Part shown: one piece after another, positions 34,268 through 43,498 of the stretch
Position numbering within the stretch: the stretch's first letter is position 1
Layout: each line of letters opens with the position of its first letter
Source: Actinoplanes oryzae
Lineage (GTDB): Bacteria > Actinomycetota > Actinomycetes > Mycobacteriales > Micromonosporaceae
DNA length: 64,000 nt
Direction: 5' to 3'
Assembly (NCBI RefSeq): GCF_030757795.1
Contig: NZ_JAUQWH010000016.1
Coordinates: forward strand, 25,784 to 89,783
Program-made: the position numbers and the translations under genes
The notes under the pieces: model-generated
Databases searched by the model: none
Told to the model about the DNA's origin: nothing
What the model saw: only the letters and a program-made list of their open reading frames with translations

Positions 34268-35908
34268 ATGGCTCGCCCCCCGCACGCGAACGGCATCTCC
34301 CGCCGCGGCCTGCTGCAGCTCGGTGGCAGCGTGGCGCTGCTGCTCTCCACCGGCGCCTGCGCCGCCGGCAAGTCCAGCCCCACCACGAGTGCGTCCGGCG
34401 GCCCCGCGGCCTCGACGCTGCGCATCGCCGTCTCCAGCTACCTGTCCAGCTGGGACCAGGACTTCGTGGGGTTCGACCTCACGGCGCTCATGCTGTTCAA
34501 GAACGTCTACCCCTACATGATCGACTACGGGGTCACCACGGCCTCGGACAGCCAGATCCTCGACACCGCGAACGTCACGCCCACCTTCGCCGAGTCGTTC
34601 GAGCCGGACGCCGAGCAGAAGGTCTGGACGCTCAAGCTGCGCCAGGGCGTGAAGTTCGCCAGCGGCAACGAGATGAAGGCCGCCGACGTCAAGTGGTCCA
34701 AGGACCGGGCGTTCGCCGCCGCGGCCAACGTCGCCGGCATCTACCGCACGATCGGCCTGACCAAGCCCGAGCAGGTCGTGGTCAAGGACGACTACACCGT
34801 CGAGTTCCACCAGGAGTTCCCCAGCGCGCTGACCAAGCAGATCCAGGCGATCTCGCTCTACGTCTTCGACTCCGTCGAGGCCAAGAAGCACGCCACCGAC
34901 GCCGACCCGTGGGCCAAGGAGTGGTTCGCCAAGAACGCCCCGACCGGCGGCTACTACAACGTCAGCAAGGCCACCCAGGGCCAGGAGATCGAGCTGACCG
35001 CCAACAGCGGCTACCCCGGCCCCGACGCCCCGAAGACGCCCACGATCCGGATCTCGGTCGTGCCCGCCGCCGCCAACCAGCGGCTGCAGCTGCAGGCCGG
35101 CGACATCGACGTGGCGCTGGGCATCACCGGTCAGGACCTGCAGGACCTCAAGAAGGCCGACGGCATCAAGGTGCTCTCGGCGGCCAGCAACACCCAGGTC
35201 GCGATCCAGATGTCGACGACCACGGCGCCCTTCGACGACGTGAACGTGCGCAAGGCGCTGGCCTACGCGGTCCCGTACGACCAGATCATCAAGAACGTCT
35301 ACAGCGGCGACGCCCGGCCGACCAAGAGCCTCGTACCGCTGGACATGCCCGGCTACGCCGAGACCGGCTACCCGTTCACCTACGACCTGAACCAGGCCAA
35401 GGCCGCGCTCGCCGCCGCCGGCAAGACGGCTGTCGAAAGCGAGCTGGTGTTCGAGGCGGACAACGCCGAGCAGCAGAAGATCGCCGTGCAGGTGCAGTCG
35501 GAGGCCGCCAAGGCCGGCATCACGCTCAAGCTGACCCCGCTCGACCCCGCCACGCTCGGCGAGCGGCGCACGCAGAAGAGCATCCCACTGCAGATCACGA
35601 CCGGCCAGCTCTGGGTCAACGACGTCGAGTACATGCTGGCGACCAGCTTCGTGAAGGGCGCCTCGCTGAACTACTCCAACTACACGAACGCGGAGCTGGA
35701 GGAGATCTACACCAAGTCGCACACCACCGTGGACCAGAACCAGCGGCTCGCGCTGTGGGCCCGGGTGCAGGAGATCCTCGCGGCGGACGTGCCGTGGGTC
35801 ATCATCTGCCAACCCAACTTCAATCTCCCCGTACGCGAGGAAGTGGCCGGCTGGGTCCAGCCGATGGACGGCCTCGCCCGCCTGCGCTACCTGAGCGCCA
35901 CGGCCTGA
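34268..35908 (+). CDS. ABC transporter substrate-binding lipoprotein (family 5, peptide/nickel type)
   Basis: A 546-residue family 5 solute-binding protein. The N-terminus has twin arginines (SRRGLLQLGG) and a lipobox-like STGAC, suggesting a Tat-exported lipoprotein. The body shows WTLKLRQGVKFASG near 116 and the duplicated FDDVNVRKALAYAVPYDQI of this family near 320. AGGAGGA precedes the start. It would deliver oligopeptides or other larger solutes to the permeases encoded next. With hydantoinase genes downstream, the ligand may be a cyclic amide or peptide-like compound. Confidence 0.92.
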   Translation: MARPPHANGISRRGLLQLGGSVALLLSTGACAAGKSSPTTSASGGPAASTLRIAVSSYLSSWDQDFVGFDLTALMLFKNVYPYMIDYGVTTASDSQILDTANVTPTFAESFEPDAEQKVWTLKLRQGVKFASGNEMKAADVKWSKDRAFAAAANVAGIYRTIGLTKPEQVVVKDDYTVEFHQEFPSALTKQIQAISLYVFDSVEAKKHATDADPWAKEWFAKNAPTGGYYNVSKATQGQEIELTANSGYPGPDAPKTPTIRISVVPAAANQRLQLQAGDIDVALGITGQDLQDLKKADGIKVLSAASNTQVAIQMSTTTAPFDDVNVRKALAYAVPYDQIIKNVYSGDARPTKSLVPLDMPGYAETGYPFTYDLNQAKAALAAAGKTAVESELVFEADNAEQQKIAVQVQSEAAKAGITLKLTPLDPATLGERRTQKSIPLQITTGQLWVNDVEYMLATSFVKGASLNYSNYTNAELEEIYTKSHTTVDQNQRLALWARVQEILAADVPWVIICQPNFNLPVREEVAGWVQPMDGLARLRYLSATA

Positions 35909-35909
35909 C

Positions 35910-36920
35910 GTGCGTATTCTCCGGTTCGTCGCCCGGCGGCTGCTGCAGCTGATCCCGGTCCTGCTCGGGGTGGTCGTGCTGACCTTCCTGCTGGTCCGGG
36001 TGCTGCCGGGCGACCCCATCCGCAGCATCCTCGGCCCCAACGCGACCGAGGCCGACGCCGCCGCGGCGCGCGCCCGCTACGGGCTCGACCAGTCGCTGTG
36101 GCAGCAGTTCCTCGACTATCTGCGCGGGCTGCTGACCGGCGACTTCGGCACCTCGATCCAGAGCGGCACGCCGGTCGGCGACGAGCTGGCCGTGCGGCTG
36201 GGGCCGACGTTCGAGCTGGTGATCATCGCGGTGGTGATCGCCGTGCTGCTGGCCATCTGGCTCGGCATCCGCTCGGCGCGCCGGGCCGACCGCCTCGGCG
36301 ACCACACCGTGCGGGTGTTCTCGCTGATCGGCAACTCGATCCCGGAGTTCTGGCTGGGCCTGGTGCTGGTGCTCGTCGGGTACGCGGCCCTGGGCTGGTT
36401 CCCCGCGCCCAGCGGCCGCGTCGACCCCGACACCGGCCTCACCCCGCTGACCGGCGCGGACCTGCTCGATGCCGCGCTGACCGGCAACGGGCCGGCGCTG
36501 GCGTCCGCGGCGGCCCACCTGGTGCTGCCGGTGCTGACGCTGGTGATCGGCATCCTCGCTCCGCTGGTGCGCAGCGTGCGGGCGTCCGCGCTGGAGGTGC
36601 TGCACTCCGAGGCGTACCAGGCGGCGGCCGCGCACGGCCTGCCCGAGCGGACTCTGCTGCGCGGCTATCTCACCCGGGCCGCGCTGGTCCGGCTGCCGTC
36701 GCTGGCGGCGCTGGTCTTCGGCACGGCGATCGGCTCCACGGTCCTCGTCGAGTACGTCTTCAGCTGGCAGGGCTTCGGCCAGTGGGCGCTGCGCGGCCTG
36801 CTCTACCGCGACTACCCGGTCGTGCAGGCGTCCGTCCTGATCATCGCGCTCTGCTACGTGCTCGTCTTCCTCATCGCCGACGTGGTGCACGCGATGCTCG
36901 ACCCGAGAGTGAGGATCTGA
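35910..36920 (+). CDS. ABC transporter permease, DppB type
   Basis: A 336-residue permease with the classic N-terminus LRFVARRLLQLIPVLLGVVVLTFLLVRVLPGDP and the C-terminal EAA loop plus DVVHAMLDPRVRI ending. About six membrane helices. The GTG start lies one base after the binding-protein stop, and its stop overlaps the DppC-type start. It forms the channel with the next gene product. Confidence 0.94.
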   Translation: MRILRFVARRLLQLIPVLLGVVVLTFLLVRVLPGDPIRSILGPNATEADAAAARARYGLDQSLWQQFLDYLRGLLTGDFGTSIQSGTPVGDELAVRLGPTFELVIIAVVIAVLLAIWLGIRSARRADRLGDHTVRVFSLIGNSIPEFWLGLVLVLVGYAALGWFPAPSGRVDPDTGLTPLTGADLLDAALTGNGPALASAAAHLVLPVLTLVIGILAPLVRSVRASALEVLHSEAYQAAAAHGLPERTLLRGYLTRAALVRLPSLAALVFGTAIGSTVLVEYVFSWQGFGQWALRGLLYRDYPVVQASVLIIALCYVLVFLIADVVHAMLDPRVRI

Positions 36921-37768
36921 TGGCCGCCCCCGTTCTTGTCGCCGGCGTCCGCGGCGGCCGGTTCGCCAGGTCGCTGATCTGGACGGGCTCGGCCATCCTC
37001 GCGGTCGCCGTGCTCGCCGCCGTGTTCGCCCCGCTGCTCAGCTCGTGGGGCGCCACCGAGATCGACCCCGCCGGCACGCTCGCCGCGCCCGGCGCCGGTC
37101 ACCTGCTCGGCACCGACACCAACGGCATGGACGTGTGGAGCCGGGTGCTGCACGCCGCCCGCATCGACCTCGGCATCGCCGTCGTCGCCGTGGCGCTGGC
37201 CGTGGTGGCCGGGACGCTGCTCGGCCTGCTCGCGGGCTACCTGGGCGGCTGGATCGACGACGTGCTCATGCGCATCGTCGACATCTTCCAGGCGTTCCCC
37301 ACGTTCATCCTCGCGCTGGCGGTCGCCGCGCTGCTCGGCGACGGGTTCCTCAACCTGGCGCTGACGATCGCGCTGGTCAACGCGCCGGCCTACGCCCGCT
37401 TGGTGCGCGCGGAGGTGCGTACGCTGCGCGAGCTGCCGTACGTGGAGGCCGCGCGCACCGCCGGCGCCTCGACGTTCGGGATCCTGTGGCGGCACCTGCT
37501 GCCCAACAGCCTCACCCCGGTCCGGGTGCTCGCCCCGCTCAACTGCGGCTGGGCGATGCTCACCCTCGCCGGGCTCTCCTTCCTCGGCCTGGGCATCACG
37601 GTGCCCACCGCCGAGTGGGGATCCATGATCAGCCTGGGCACGTCCGACGTCGTCGCGGGCCGCTGGTGGACGTCGGTGCCACCCGGTCTCGCCCTGCTCG
37701 TCTGCGTCCTGGGCTTCAGCCTGCTGGGCGAGGGCCTGCAGGAACGCGCGGACGCGAAGCGGCGGTGA
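36920..37768 (+). CDS. ABC transporter permease, DppC type
   Basis: A 282-residue DppC/OppC permease: N-terminal helix near 18-40, LLGTDTNGMDVWSRVLHAARIDL near 72 and the EAA region ELPYVEAARTAGAS near 168. GTGAGGA is positioned ahead of ATG 36920. It pairs with the DppB-type protein. The stop overlaps a GTG codon of the ATPase gene. Confidence 0.94.
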   Translation: MAAPVLVAGVRGGRFARSLIWTGSAILAVAVLAAVFAPLLSSWGATEIDPAGTLAAPGAGHLLGTDTNGMDVWSRVLHAARIDLGIAVVAVALAVVAGTLLGLLAGYLGGWIDDVLMRIVDIFQAFPTFILALAVAALLGDGFLNLALTIALVNAPAYARLVRAEVRTLRELPYVEAARTAGASTFGILWRHLLPNSLTPVRVLAPLNCGWAMLTLAGLSFLGLGITVPTAEWGSMISLGTSDVVAGRWWTSVPPGLALLVCVLGFSLLGEGLQERADAKRR

Positions 37769-37770
37769 CC

Positions 37771-39711
37771 ATGCTCGACATCGACAACCTCTCGGTGCTC
37801 ATCCGCCGGCCCGGGCGCCAGGTGGCGGCCCTCAGCAACGTCAGCTTCCAGGTCCACCCCGGCGAGGTCGTCGGGCTGGTCGGCGAGAGCGGCGGCGGCA
37901 AGAGCATGGTCGCCCGCGCGATCGTCGGCATGCTGCCCGCCGGCTCCGAGGCCACCGGCCGGGTCGGCTTCGACGGCGCCGACGTGCTGCGCATGGACGC
38001 GGCCGCGCTCGCCCGGCACCGGGGCAGCGGCGCGGCGATCTGCTTCCAGAACCCGCGCGGCGCCCTCAGCCCCACCCGCACGGTCGGCCGCCAGCTCATC
38101 GACCGGCTCGTCACCCACCAGGGCATGCGCGGCGACCGGGCGGCGGAGAGCGCCGAGGAGCTGTTCGCCTCGGTCGGCATCCGCAATCCGGGGCGGCGGC
38201 TGGAGGCGTACCCGCACGAGCTCTCCGGCGGCATGGCCCAGCGCGTCATGATCTCCCTCGCGACCGGCTGCGCGCCGGGGCTGCTCATCGCCGACGAGCC
38301 CACCACCGGCCTCGACGTCACGCTGACCCGCGAGATCCTGCGCCAGTTCCGGCACGCGGCCGACACCGACGGGCGCGGCGTCCTGCTCATCTCGCACGAC
38401 CTCGCCTCGATCGCCGAGATCTGCGACCGGGTCGTAGTGCTCTACGCCGGGACGGTGGTCGAGACCGGTCCCGCCGCGACGGTGCTGCGCGAGCCCAGCC
38501 ACCCGTACACGCGGGCGTTGTTGCAGTCCGTGCCGGACGTGGGCGGCGGGCGGGTCACGGCGACCCCCGGCGGCATGCCGCTGCTGACGGAGGCGCCGCA
38601 CGACTGCCCGTTCGCGCCGCGCTGCGCGCATGCCACGGAGAAGTGCCGGACCGAGCGGCCGCTCCTGGACGGGACGCTGGCCTGCTTCCATCCGCAGAGC
38701 GGCCCACTGAACAAATCCGACAAATCCGACGAGTCGCAGAAGCGTTCAGCGGGAGACGTCGTCCTCACGATCGAGGACGCGCACGTCGTCTACAAGAGCC
38801 GCTTCGGCTCGGGCGGCCATCACGCCCTGCGCGGAGTCTCACTGGAACTGCGCGCCGGCGAGACCCTGGGCGTGGTGGGGGAGAGCGGCTGCGGCAAGAG
38901 CACCCTCGCCAAGCTGATCATGGGCCTGGTCCCGCCCAGCCGGGGCAGCGTCGCGGTCGGCGGCAAGGACGTCGGCAGGCTCAGCCGCGCCGAGCGTACC
39001 CGGGCTCAGATGGTCTTCCAGGACCCGATCGGCTCGCTGAGCCCGCGGCGCACGGTGGCCGACTCCATCGCCGAGCCGCTGCGCGCCGCGAAGGTCCCCG
39101 ACCGCGCGGAGCGGGTCGCCGCCGCCCTGGACCGCATGGAGCTGGACCGCTCGATCCTGGCCCGCCACCCGCACGAGCTCTCCGGCGGCCAGGCCCAGCG
39201 CATCGGCATCGCCCGGGCCCTGGTCGGCGACCCGGACCTCATCGTCTTCGACGAGCCGACCTCCGCGCTCGACGTCACCGTCCAGGCGCAGATCCTCGAG
39301 GTGATCGCCGACGTGGCGGCCGACCGGGACCGCGGCTCGGTGTTCATCTCCCACGACCTGGCCACCGTGCGCGGCTTCGCCGACCGGGTCGTCGTGCTCT
39401 ACCTCGGCCGGGTGGTCGAGGAGGGTCCCGTCGACGAGGTGTTCGACCACCCGAAGCACCCCTACACGCGGGCCCTGCTGGGCAGCGCGCCGCGCCTGGG
39501 CGAGACCCGGGAGGCGGCGGTCACCCTGGTCAAGGACCTGGAGGAGGCCGACGCGGCGACGGGCTGCCCGCTCGCCGCCCGCTGCCCGTTCGTCACCGAC
39601 ACGTGCCGGGCCGAGGAACAGACCCTGCAGCCGTACGGCGGGAGCAGCGCCGCGTGCCACCGCGTGCCCGAGCTGCCCGCCCTGATCGGAAAGGTCCCCG
39701 GTGTGGCATGA
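37771..39711 (+). CDS. Fused dipeptide-type ABC ATPase (DppD-DppF)
   Basis: A 646-residue protein holding two complete ATPase units. The first has Walker A GESGGGKSM (Lys44), signature LSGGMAQRVM and Walker B LLIADEPTTGLD. The second has Walker A GESGCGKST (Lys376), LSGGQAQRIGIARA and [12 protein letters not shown]. Each unit ends in the oligopeptide-transporter C-terminal Cys region (CPFAPRCAH, CPLAARCPF), where related proteins hold an iron-sulfur cluster. GTG 37765 overlapping the permease stop is an alternative start. The fusion replaces two separate genes. In the first unit Walker A ends in Met instead of Thr. Confidence 0.93.
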   Translation: MLDIDNLSVLIRRPGRQVAALSNVSFQVHPGEVVGLVGESGGGKSMVARAIVGMLPAGSEATGRVGFDGADVLRMDAAALARHRGSGAAICFQNPRGALSPTRTVGRQLIDRLVTHQGMRGDRAAESAEELFASVGIRNPGRRLEAYPHELSGGMAQRVMISLATGCAPGLLIADEPTTGLDVTLTREILRQFRHAADTDGRGVLLISHDLASIAEICDRVVVLYAGTVVETGPAATVLREPSHPYTRALLQSVPDVGGGRVTATPGGMPLLTEAPHDCPFAPRCAHATEKCRTERPLLDGTLACFHPQSGPLNKSDKSDESQKRSAGDVVLTIEDAHVVYKSRFGSGGHHALRGVSLELRAGETLGVVGESGCGKSTLAKLIMGLVPPSRGSVAVGGKDVGRLSRAERTRAQMVFQDPIGSLSPRRTVADSIAEPLRAAKVPDRAERVAAALDRMELDRSILARHPHELSGGQAQRIGIARALVGDPDLIVFDEPTSALDVTVQAQILEVIADVAADRDRGSVFISHDLATVRGFADRVVVLYLGRVVEEGPVDEVFDHPKHPYTRALLGSAPRLGETREAAVTLVKDLEEADAATGCPLAARCPFVTDTCRAEEQTLQPYGGSSAACHRVPELPALIGKVPGVA

Positions 39712-39782
39712 GTGACTGCACCGAGCGGCAGCCAGCCGCACCGTCGAACGGCCTCGCAGGCGAGGGCCAGGAAGGCATGCCC

Positions 39783-41837
39783 ATGAAACTGCCGGAGCGA
39801 CCCCTGCGGCTCGCCGTGGACATCGGCGGCACGTTCGTCGACGCGATGGAGCTCGACACCCGCACCGGCAAGGTGCGCTTCCGCAAGGCGTCCACCACGC
39901 CGCAGCACCCCGCCGAGGGCGTGCTCAACGCGATCGCCGCGCTCGGCACCGACCTGTCCGAGGTGGAGCTCTTCATCCACGGGACCACCCTCGGGCTCAA
40001 CGCGGTGCTGGAGCGCCGCGGCGGCAACACCGGCATCATCACCAACGAGGGCTTCCGGGACATCTTCCTGCTCGGTCGCGGTAACGTGCCGGCCGACCAC
40101 ATGTACGACTTCCGCTACCAGCGCCCGGAAAGCCTGGTGCAGCGCCGGTTCACCGCCGGAGTCACGGGCCGCCTGGATTACAAGGGCAACGAGGTCGAAC
40201 CGCTCGACGGGGAAAGCGTCCGCGCCGCGGCGAAGGAGCTCGTCGAGAACCAGGGCGTCACGTCGATCGCGATCTGCTTCCTGCACTCGTTCCTCGACCC
40301 GACGCACGAGCAGGCTGCGGCCCGGATCGTCCGCGAGGCCTACCCCGACGTGAGCCTGTCGCTGTCCACCGACATCGTGCGCGAGTACCGCGAGTACGAG
40401 CGCACCAGCACCACCGTGCTCGAGGCCTACATCCGGCCGATCTTCGAGCGCTACGTCGACGAGCTGGAGGCCGGCCTGCACGCGGGCGGCTTCGCGGGCC
40501 GGTTCCTCATCATGCGCTCCGGCGGCGGCTCGATGACCGGTGCCGTGGCGAAGACGTCGCCCACCCACACCGTGCTGTCCGGCCCGGCCGGCGGCATCGT
40601 CGGCGCGGCGTACCTGGCGAGCGAGCTGGGCCGCGAGGAGCTGCTGACCTTCGACATCGGCGGGACCTCGCTGGACGCGTGCGTCATCGAGCACGGGGGC
40701 GCGGTCGCCGCGTACGAGGCCCAGCTCGAACACTTCCCGCTGCTGATCCCCACGTACGACATCCGCACCATCGGCGCCGGCGGCGGATCGATCGCCTGGC
40801 TCGACCGCGGGTTGCTGAAGGTGGGTCCGCAGAGCGCGGGCGCCGCCCCGGGCCCGGTCTGCTACGGCCGCGGCGGCACGCAGCCCACGGTCACCGACGC
40901 CGCCGTGGTGCTCGGTTTCATGGACCCGCAGCGCTTCCTGGCCGGCACGATGGGGCTCGCCGACGAGGCGGCCCGCGAGGCGATCCGCGAGCAGCTGGCC
41001 GAGCCGCTCGGGCTGTCGGTGGCCGACGCGGCCGCCGGCATCTACGACGTGCTGCTCGCCAAGACGGTCGGCGCGGTCCGGCAGATCACCGTCGAACGCG
41101 GCCACGACCCGCGGGTGTTCTCGCTGCTGGCGTTCGGCGGGGCGGGCCCGCTGCTCGCGCCGCTGCTGGCCCGTGAGATGGGCATCCGCGAGGTGATCGT
41201 GCCGTTCGCGCCGTCGGGCTTCTCGGCTTGGGGCATGCTGTCGGCCGACATCGTCAACGACTTCAGCCGCACGGTCATGCGCACCCTCGACGACGCCGAC
41301 CTCTCGTCCTTGGAGCCGGTGTTCGCGGCGACGGAGAAGGAGGCGCTCGCCTCGCTGGCCGAGCAGGGCGTTCCGGACGGCGAGGGCGTGCTGGAAAGGC
41401 AGTTTGAGCTGCGCTACCTCGGCCAGGAGCACAGCCTCATGGTCACCGTCGGCGCGACCCTCGACGCGGCTGCCGTGCGCACCGCGTTCGAGGAGTTGCA
41501 CCACGCGCGCTACGGCCACACGATGGGCAACCCCTTGCAGATCCTCAATCTCCGGGTACGAGGCATCGGCCGCACCTCCCGCCCCGACCTCCCGAGGATC
41601 GAGGCGGGAACGGGCGAGCCGCCCCTGCTGACCCGCCGGGACGCCTTCGACTTCGGCACCCGCGCGGTCGCCTCGTTCGCCGTCTACGACCGGGCGGAGC
41701 TCCGGGCGGGCGACACGTTCGACGGTCCCGCGCTGGTGGACGAGGGCACCTCGACCACTGTCGTGCCCAGCGGCCAGCGCGTCACGGTCGACCCCCACGG
41801 CTACCTGCTCGTCACACTCCTCGAGGGGGCACAGTGA
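39783..41837 (+). CDS. Hydantoinase/5-oxoprolinase family subunit A (ATP-dependent)
   Basis: A 684-residue HyuA-type protein. The ASKHA ATP sites are VDIGGTFVDAM near residues 12-22 and FDIGGTSLDACV near 290-301. Family members use ATP to open cyclic amides (N-methylhydantoin, 5-oxoproline, caprolactam, 2-oxoindole-3-acetate) or to carboxylate ketones. ATG 39783 has AGGAAGG seven bases upstream; ATG 39708, overlapping the ATPase stop, would add 25 residues. It needs a B subunit, and two follow. Substrate is not predictable from motifs; the context of aromatic N-heterocycle oxidation suggests a lactam. Confidence 0.9.
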   Translation: MKLPERPLRLAVDIGGTFVDAMELDTRTGKVRFRKASTTPQHPAEGVLNAIAALGTDLSEVELFIHGTTLGLNAVLERRGGNTGIITNEGFRDIFLLGRGNVPADHMYDFRYQRPESLVQRRFTAGVTGRLDYKGNEVEPLDGESVRAAAKELVENQGVTSIAICFLHSFLDPTHEQAAARIVREAYPDVSLSLSTDIVREYREYERTSTTVLEAYIRPIFERYVDELEAGLHAGGFAGRFLIMRSGGGSMTGAVAKTSPTHTVLSGPAGGIVGAAYLASELGREELLTFDIGGTSLDACVIEHGGAVAAYEAQLEHFPLLIPTYDIRTIGAGGGSIAWLDRGLLKVGPQSAGAAPGPVCYGRGGTQPTVTDAAVVLGFMDPQRFLAGTMGLADEAAREAIREQLAEPLGLSVADAAAGIYDVLLAKTVGAVRQITVERGHDPRVFSLLAFGGAGPLLAPLLAREMGIREVIVPFAPSGFSAWGMLSADIVNDFSRTVMRTLDDADLSSLEPVFAATEKEALASLAEQGVPDGEGVLERQFELRYLGQEHSLMVTVGATLDAAAVRTAFEELHHARYGHTMGNPLQILNLRVRGIGRTSRPDLPRIEAGTGEPPLLTRRDAFDFGTRAVASFAVYDRAELRAGDTFDGPALVDEGTSTTVVPSGQRVTVDPHGYLLVTLLEGAQ

Positions 41838-43498
41838 CCACGCTTGACGGTGCTCGCGTCGAGGTCGTGCGCAGCTATTTGCTGTCGGCGGCCGAGGAGA
41901 TGCGGGCCACGCTGATCCGTACGTCGTTCAACCCGGTCATCTACGAGGTGCACGACTTCGGGCTGTCGCTCTACGACGCGGCCATGCGCCCCGTCGCCGA
42001 GGCCACCGGCCTGACCTCGTTCCTGGGCGCCAACGACTATTCGCTGCGCAAGGGCGTCGAGTACGTCGGCGTCGAGAACCTGCACGCCGGCGACGTGGTG
42101 CTGCTCAACTACCCGTACTGGAACGCGGCCCACGCCTACGACGCCACCCTGTTCGCGCCGGTGTTCGACGGCGCCGACCTGATCGGCTACCTGTGCATCC
42201 GGGCGCACTGGATGGACCTGGGCGCCAAGGACCCCGGCTACGTGCTCGACTCGACCGACATGCACCAGGAGGGCATGATCTTCCCGGGCACCAAGGTGGT
42301 CTCGCGCGGCGAGCCGGTGCGCGACGTCCACGAGCTGATCCGCTTCAACTCCCGGATGCCCGACGCGGTCCTCGGCGACCTGCACGCCCAGATCGCGGCG
42401 CTGCGCACCGGGGAGCGGCGGCTGCTGGAGATCCACGCCAAGTTCGGCCGGGAGACCGTGGCGGCCGCCGTCGAGCACATCATCGCCGACGGGGAGGCCC
42501 GTACCCGGGCCGCGCTGGCCGCCCTGCCGCAGGGCACGTGGACGGCCGAGGACATCCTCGACGACGACGGCCTCTCCGACGAGCCCGTGCCCATGAAGGT
42601 CACCGTCACCATCGCCGACGAGAAGTTCATCGTGGACTTCGCCGGTTCGGCGGCGGCCACGCGCGGGCCGATCAACATGCCGTTCGGCGCCACCGAGGCC
42701 ATCTGCAAGGTGATCCTCAAGTCGCTGACCTCGCCGGACGAGCCCACCAACGCCGGCACGGTCGCGCCCCTGGAGGTACGCGCCGAGCCGGGCACCCTCT
42801 TCCACGCGGTCTACCCGCAGCCCACTTTCACCCTGTGGACCGGCATCGTCGCGTTCGAGCTGATCCTCAAGGCCCTCGCGCAGGGCATGCCGGACCGGCT
42901 GCCCGCCTCCAGCGGCGGCGACGTGCCCGGCTTCATGATGGTCGGCGTGCACCCCGACACCGGGGCGATGTTCGCGGTCAGCAACAACGACCTGGTCGGC
43001 TGGGGCGGCACCGCCACGCACGACGGGATGGACGCGGCCACGCACGTCTCCGGCGCCACCGGGCGCGGCACCCCGATCGAGGTGCTGGAGGCGCGCACGG
43101 GGATGTTCATGGAGCGGGTCGAGATCCGTACGGACTCCGGCGGGGCCGGCACCTTCCGCGGCGGCTGCGGCCTGCGCCGCGACATCCGGTTCGTCACCCC
43201 GGGCGAGTTCCTCACTGTCATCAAGAAGACCAAGAGCGCGCCGTGGGCCCTGGCCGGCGGCCGGCAGCCGGATCCGAACCAGATCGTCGTCTTCCCGGGT
43301 ACGGACCAGGAGCACCGCGTCAGCACCAAGCGCACGAACGTCCGCCCCGGCGACCGGGTGACCCTGCTGACGGCCGGCGGCGGTGGCCACGGCGACCCGG
43401 CCGCCCGCGATCCCGAGGCCGTGCGCCGGGACGTGGCCGAGGGCTACGTCTCCGCGCGGGCCGCCCGCGACGTCTACGGGGTGGACCTCGATGGCTGA
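41834..43498 (+). CDS. Hydantoinase/oxoprolinase family subunit B (copy 1)
   Basis: A 554-residue HyuB-type protein: EEMRATLIRTSFNPVIYEVHDFG near the N-terminus, GDVVLLNYPYW near 87, IRAHWMDLGAKDPG near 120 and GGGGHGDP near the end. These include the His/Asp residues that make up the metal-dependent amide-opening site in this family. It overlaps the A subunit by four bases. The next gene is a close paralogue. The A-B complex performs ATP-dependent ring opening. Confidence 0.92.
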   Translation: MTTLDGARVEVVRSYLLSAAEEMRATLIRTSFNPVIYEVHDFGLSLYDAAMRPVAEATGLTSFLGANDYSLRKGVEYVGVENLHAGDVVLLNYPYWNAAHAYDATLFAPVFDGADLIGYLCIRAHWMDLGAKDPGYVLDSTDMHQEGMIFPGTKVVSRGEPVRDVHELIRFNSRMPDAVLGDLHAQIAALRTGERRLLEIHAKFGRETVAAAVEHIIADGEARTRAALAALPQGTWTAEDILDDDGLSDEPVPMKVTVTIADEKFIVDFAGSAAATRGPINMPFGATEAICKVILKSLTSPDEPTNAGTVAPLEVRAEPGTLFHAVYPQPTFTLWTGIVAFELILKALAQGMPDRLPASSGGDVPGFMMVGVHPDTGAMFAVSNNDLVGWGGTATHDGMDAATHVSGATGRGTPIEVLEARTGMFMERVEIRTDSGGAGTFRGGCGLRRDIRFVTPGEFLTVIKKTKSAPWALAGGRQPDPNQIVVFPGTDQEHRVSTKRTNVRPGDRVTLLTAGGGGHGDPAARDPEAVRRDVAEGYVSARAARDVYGVDLDG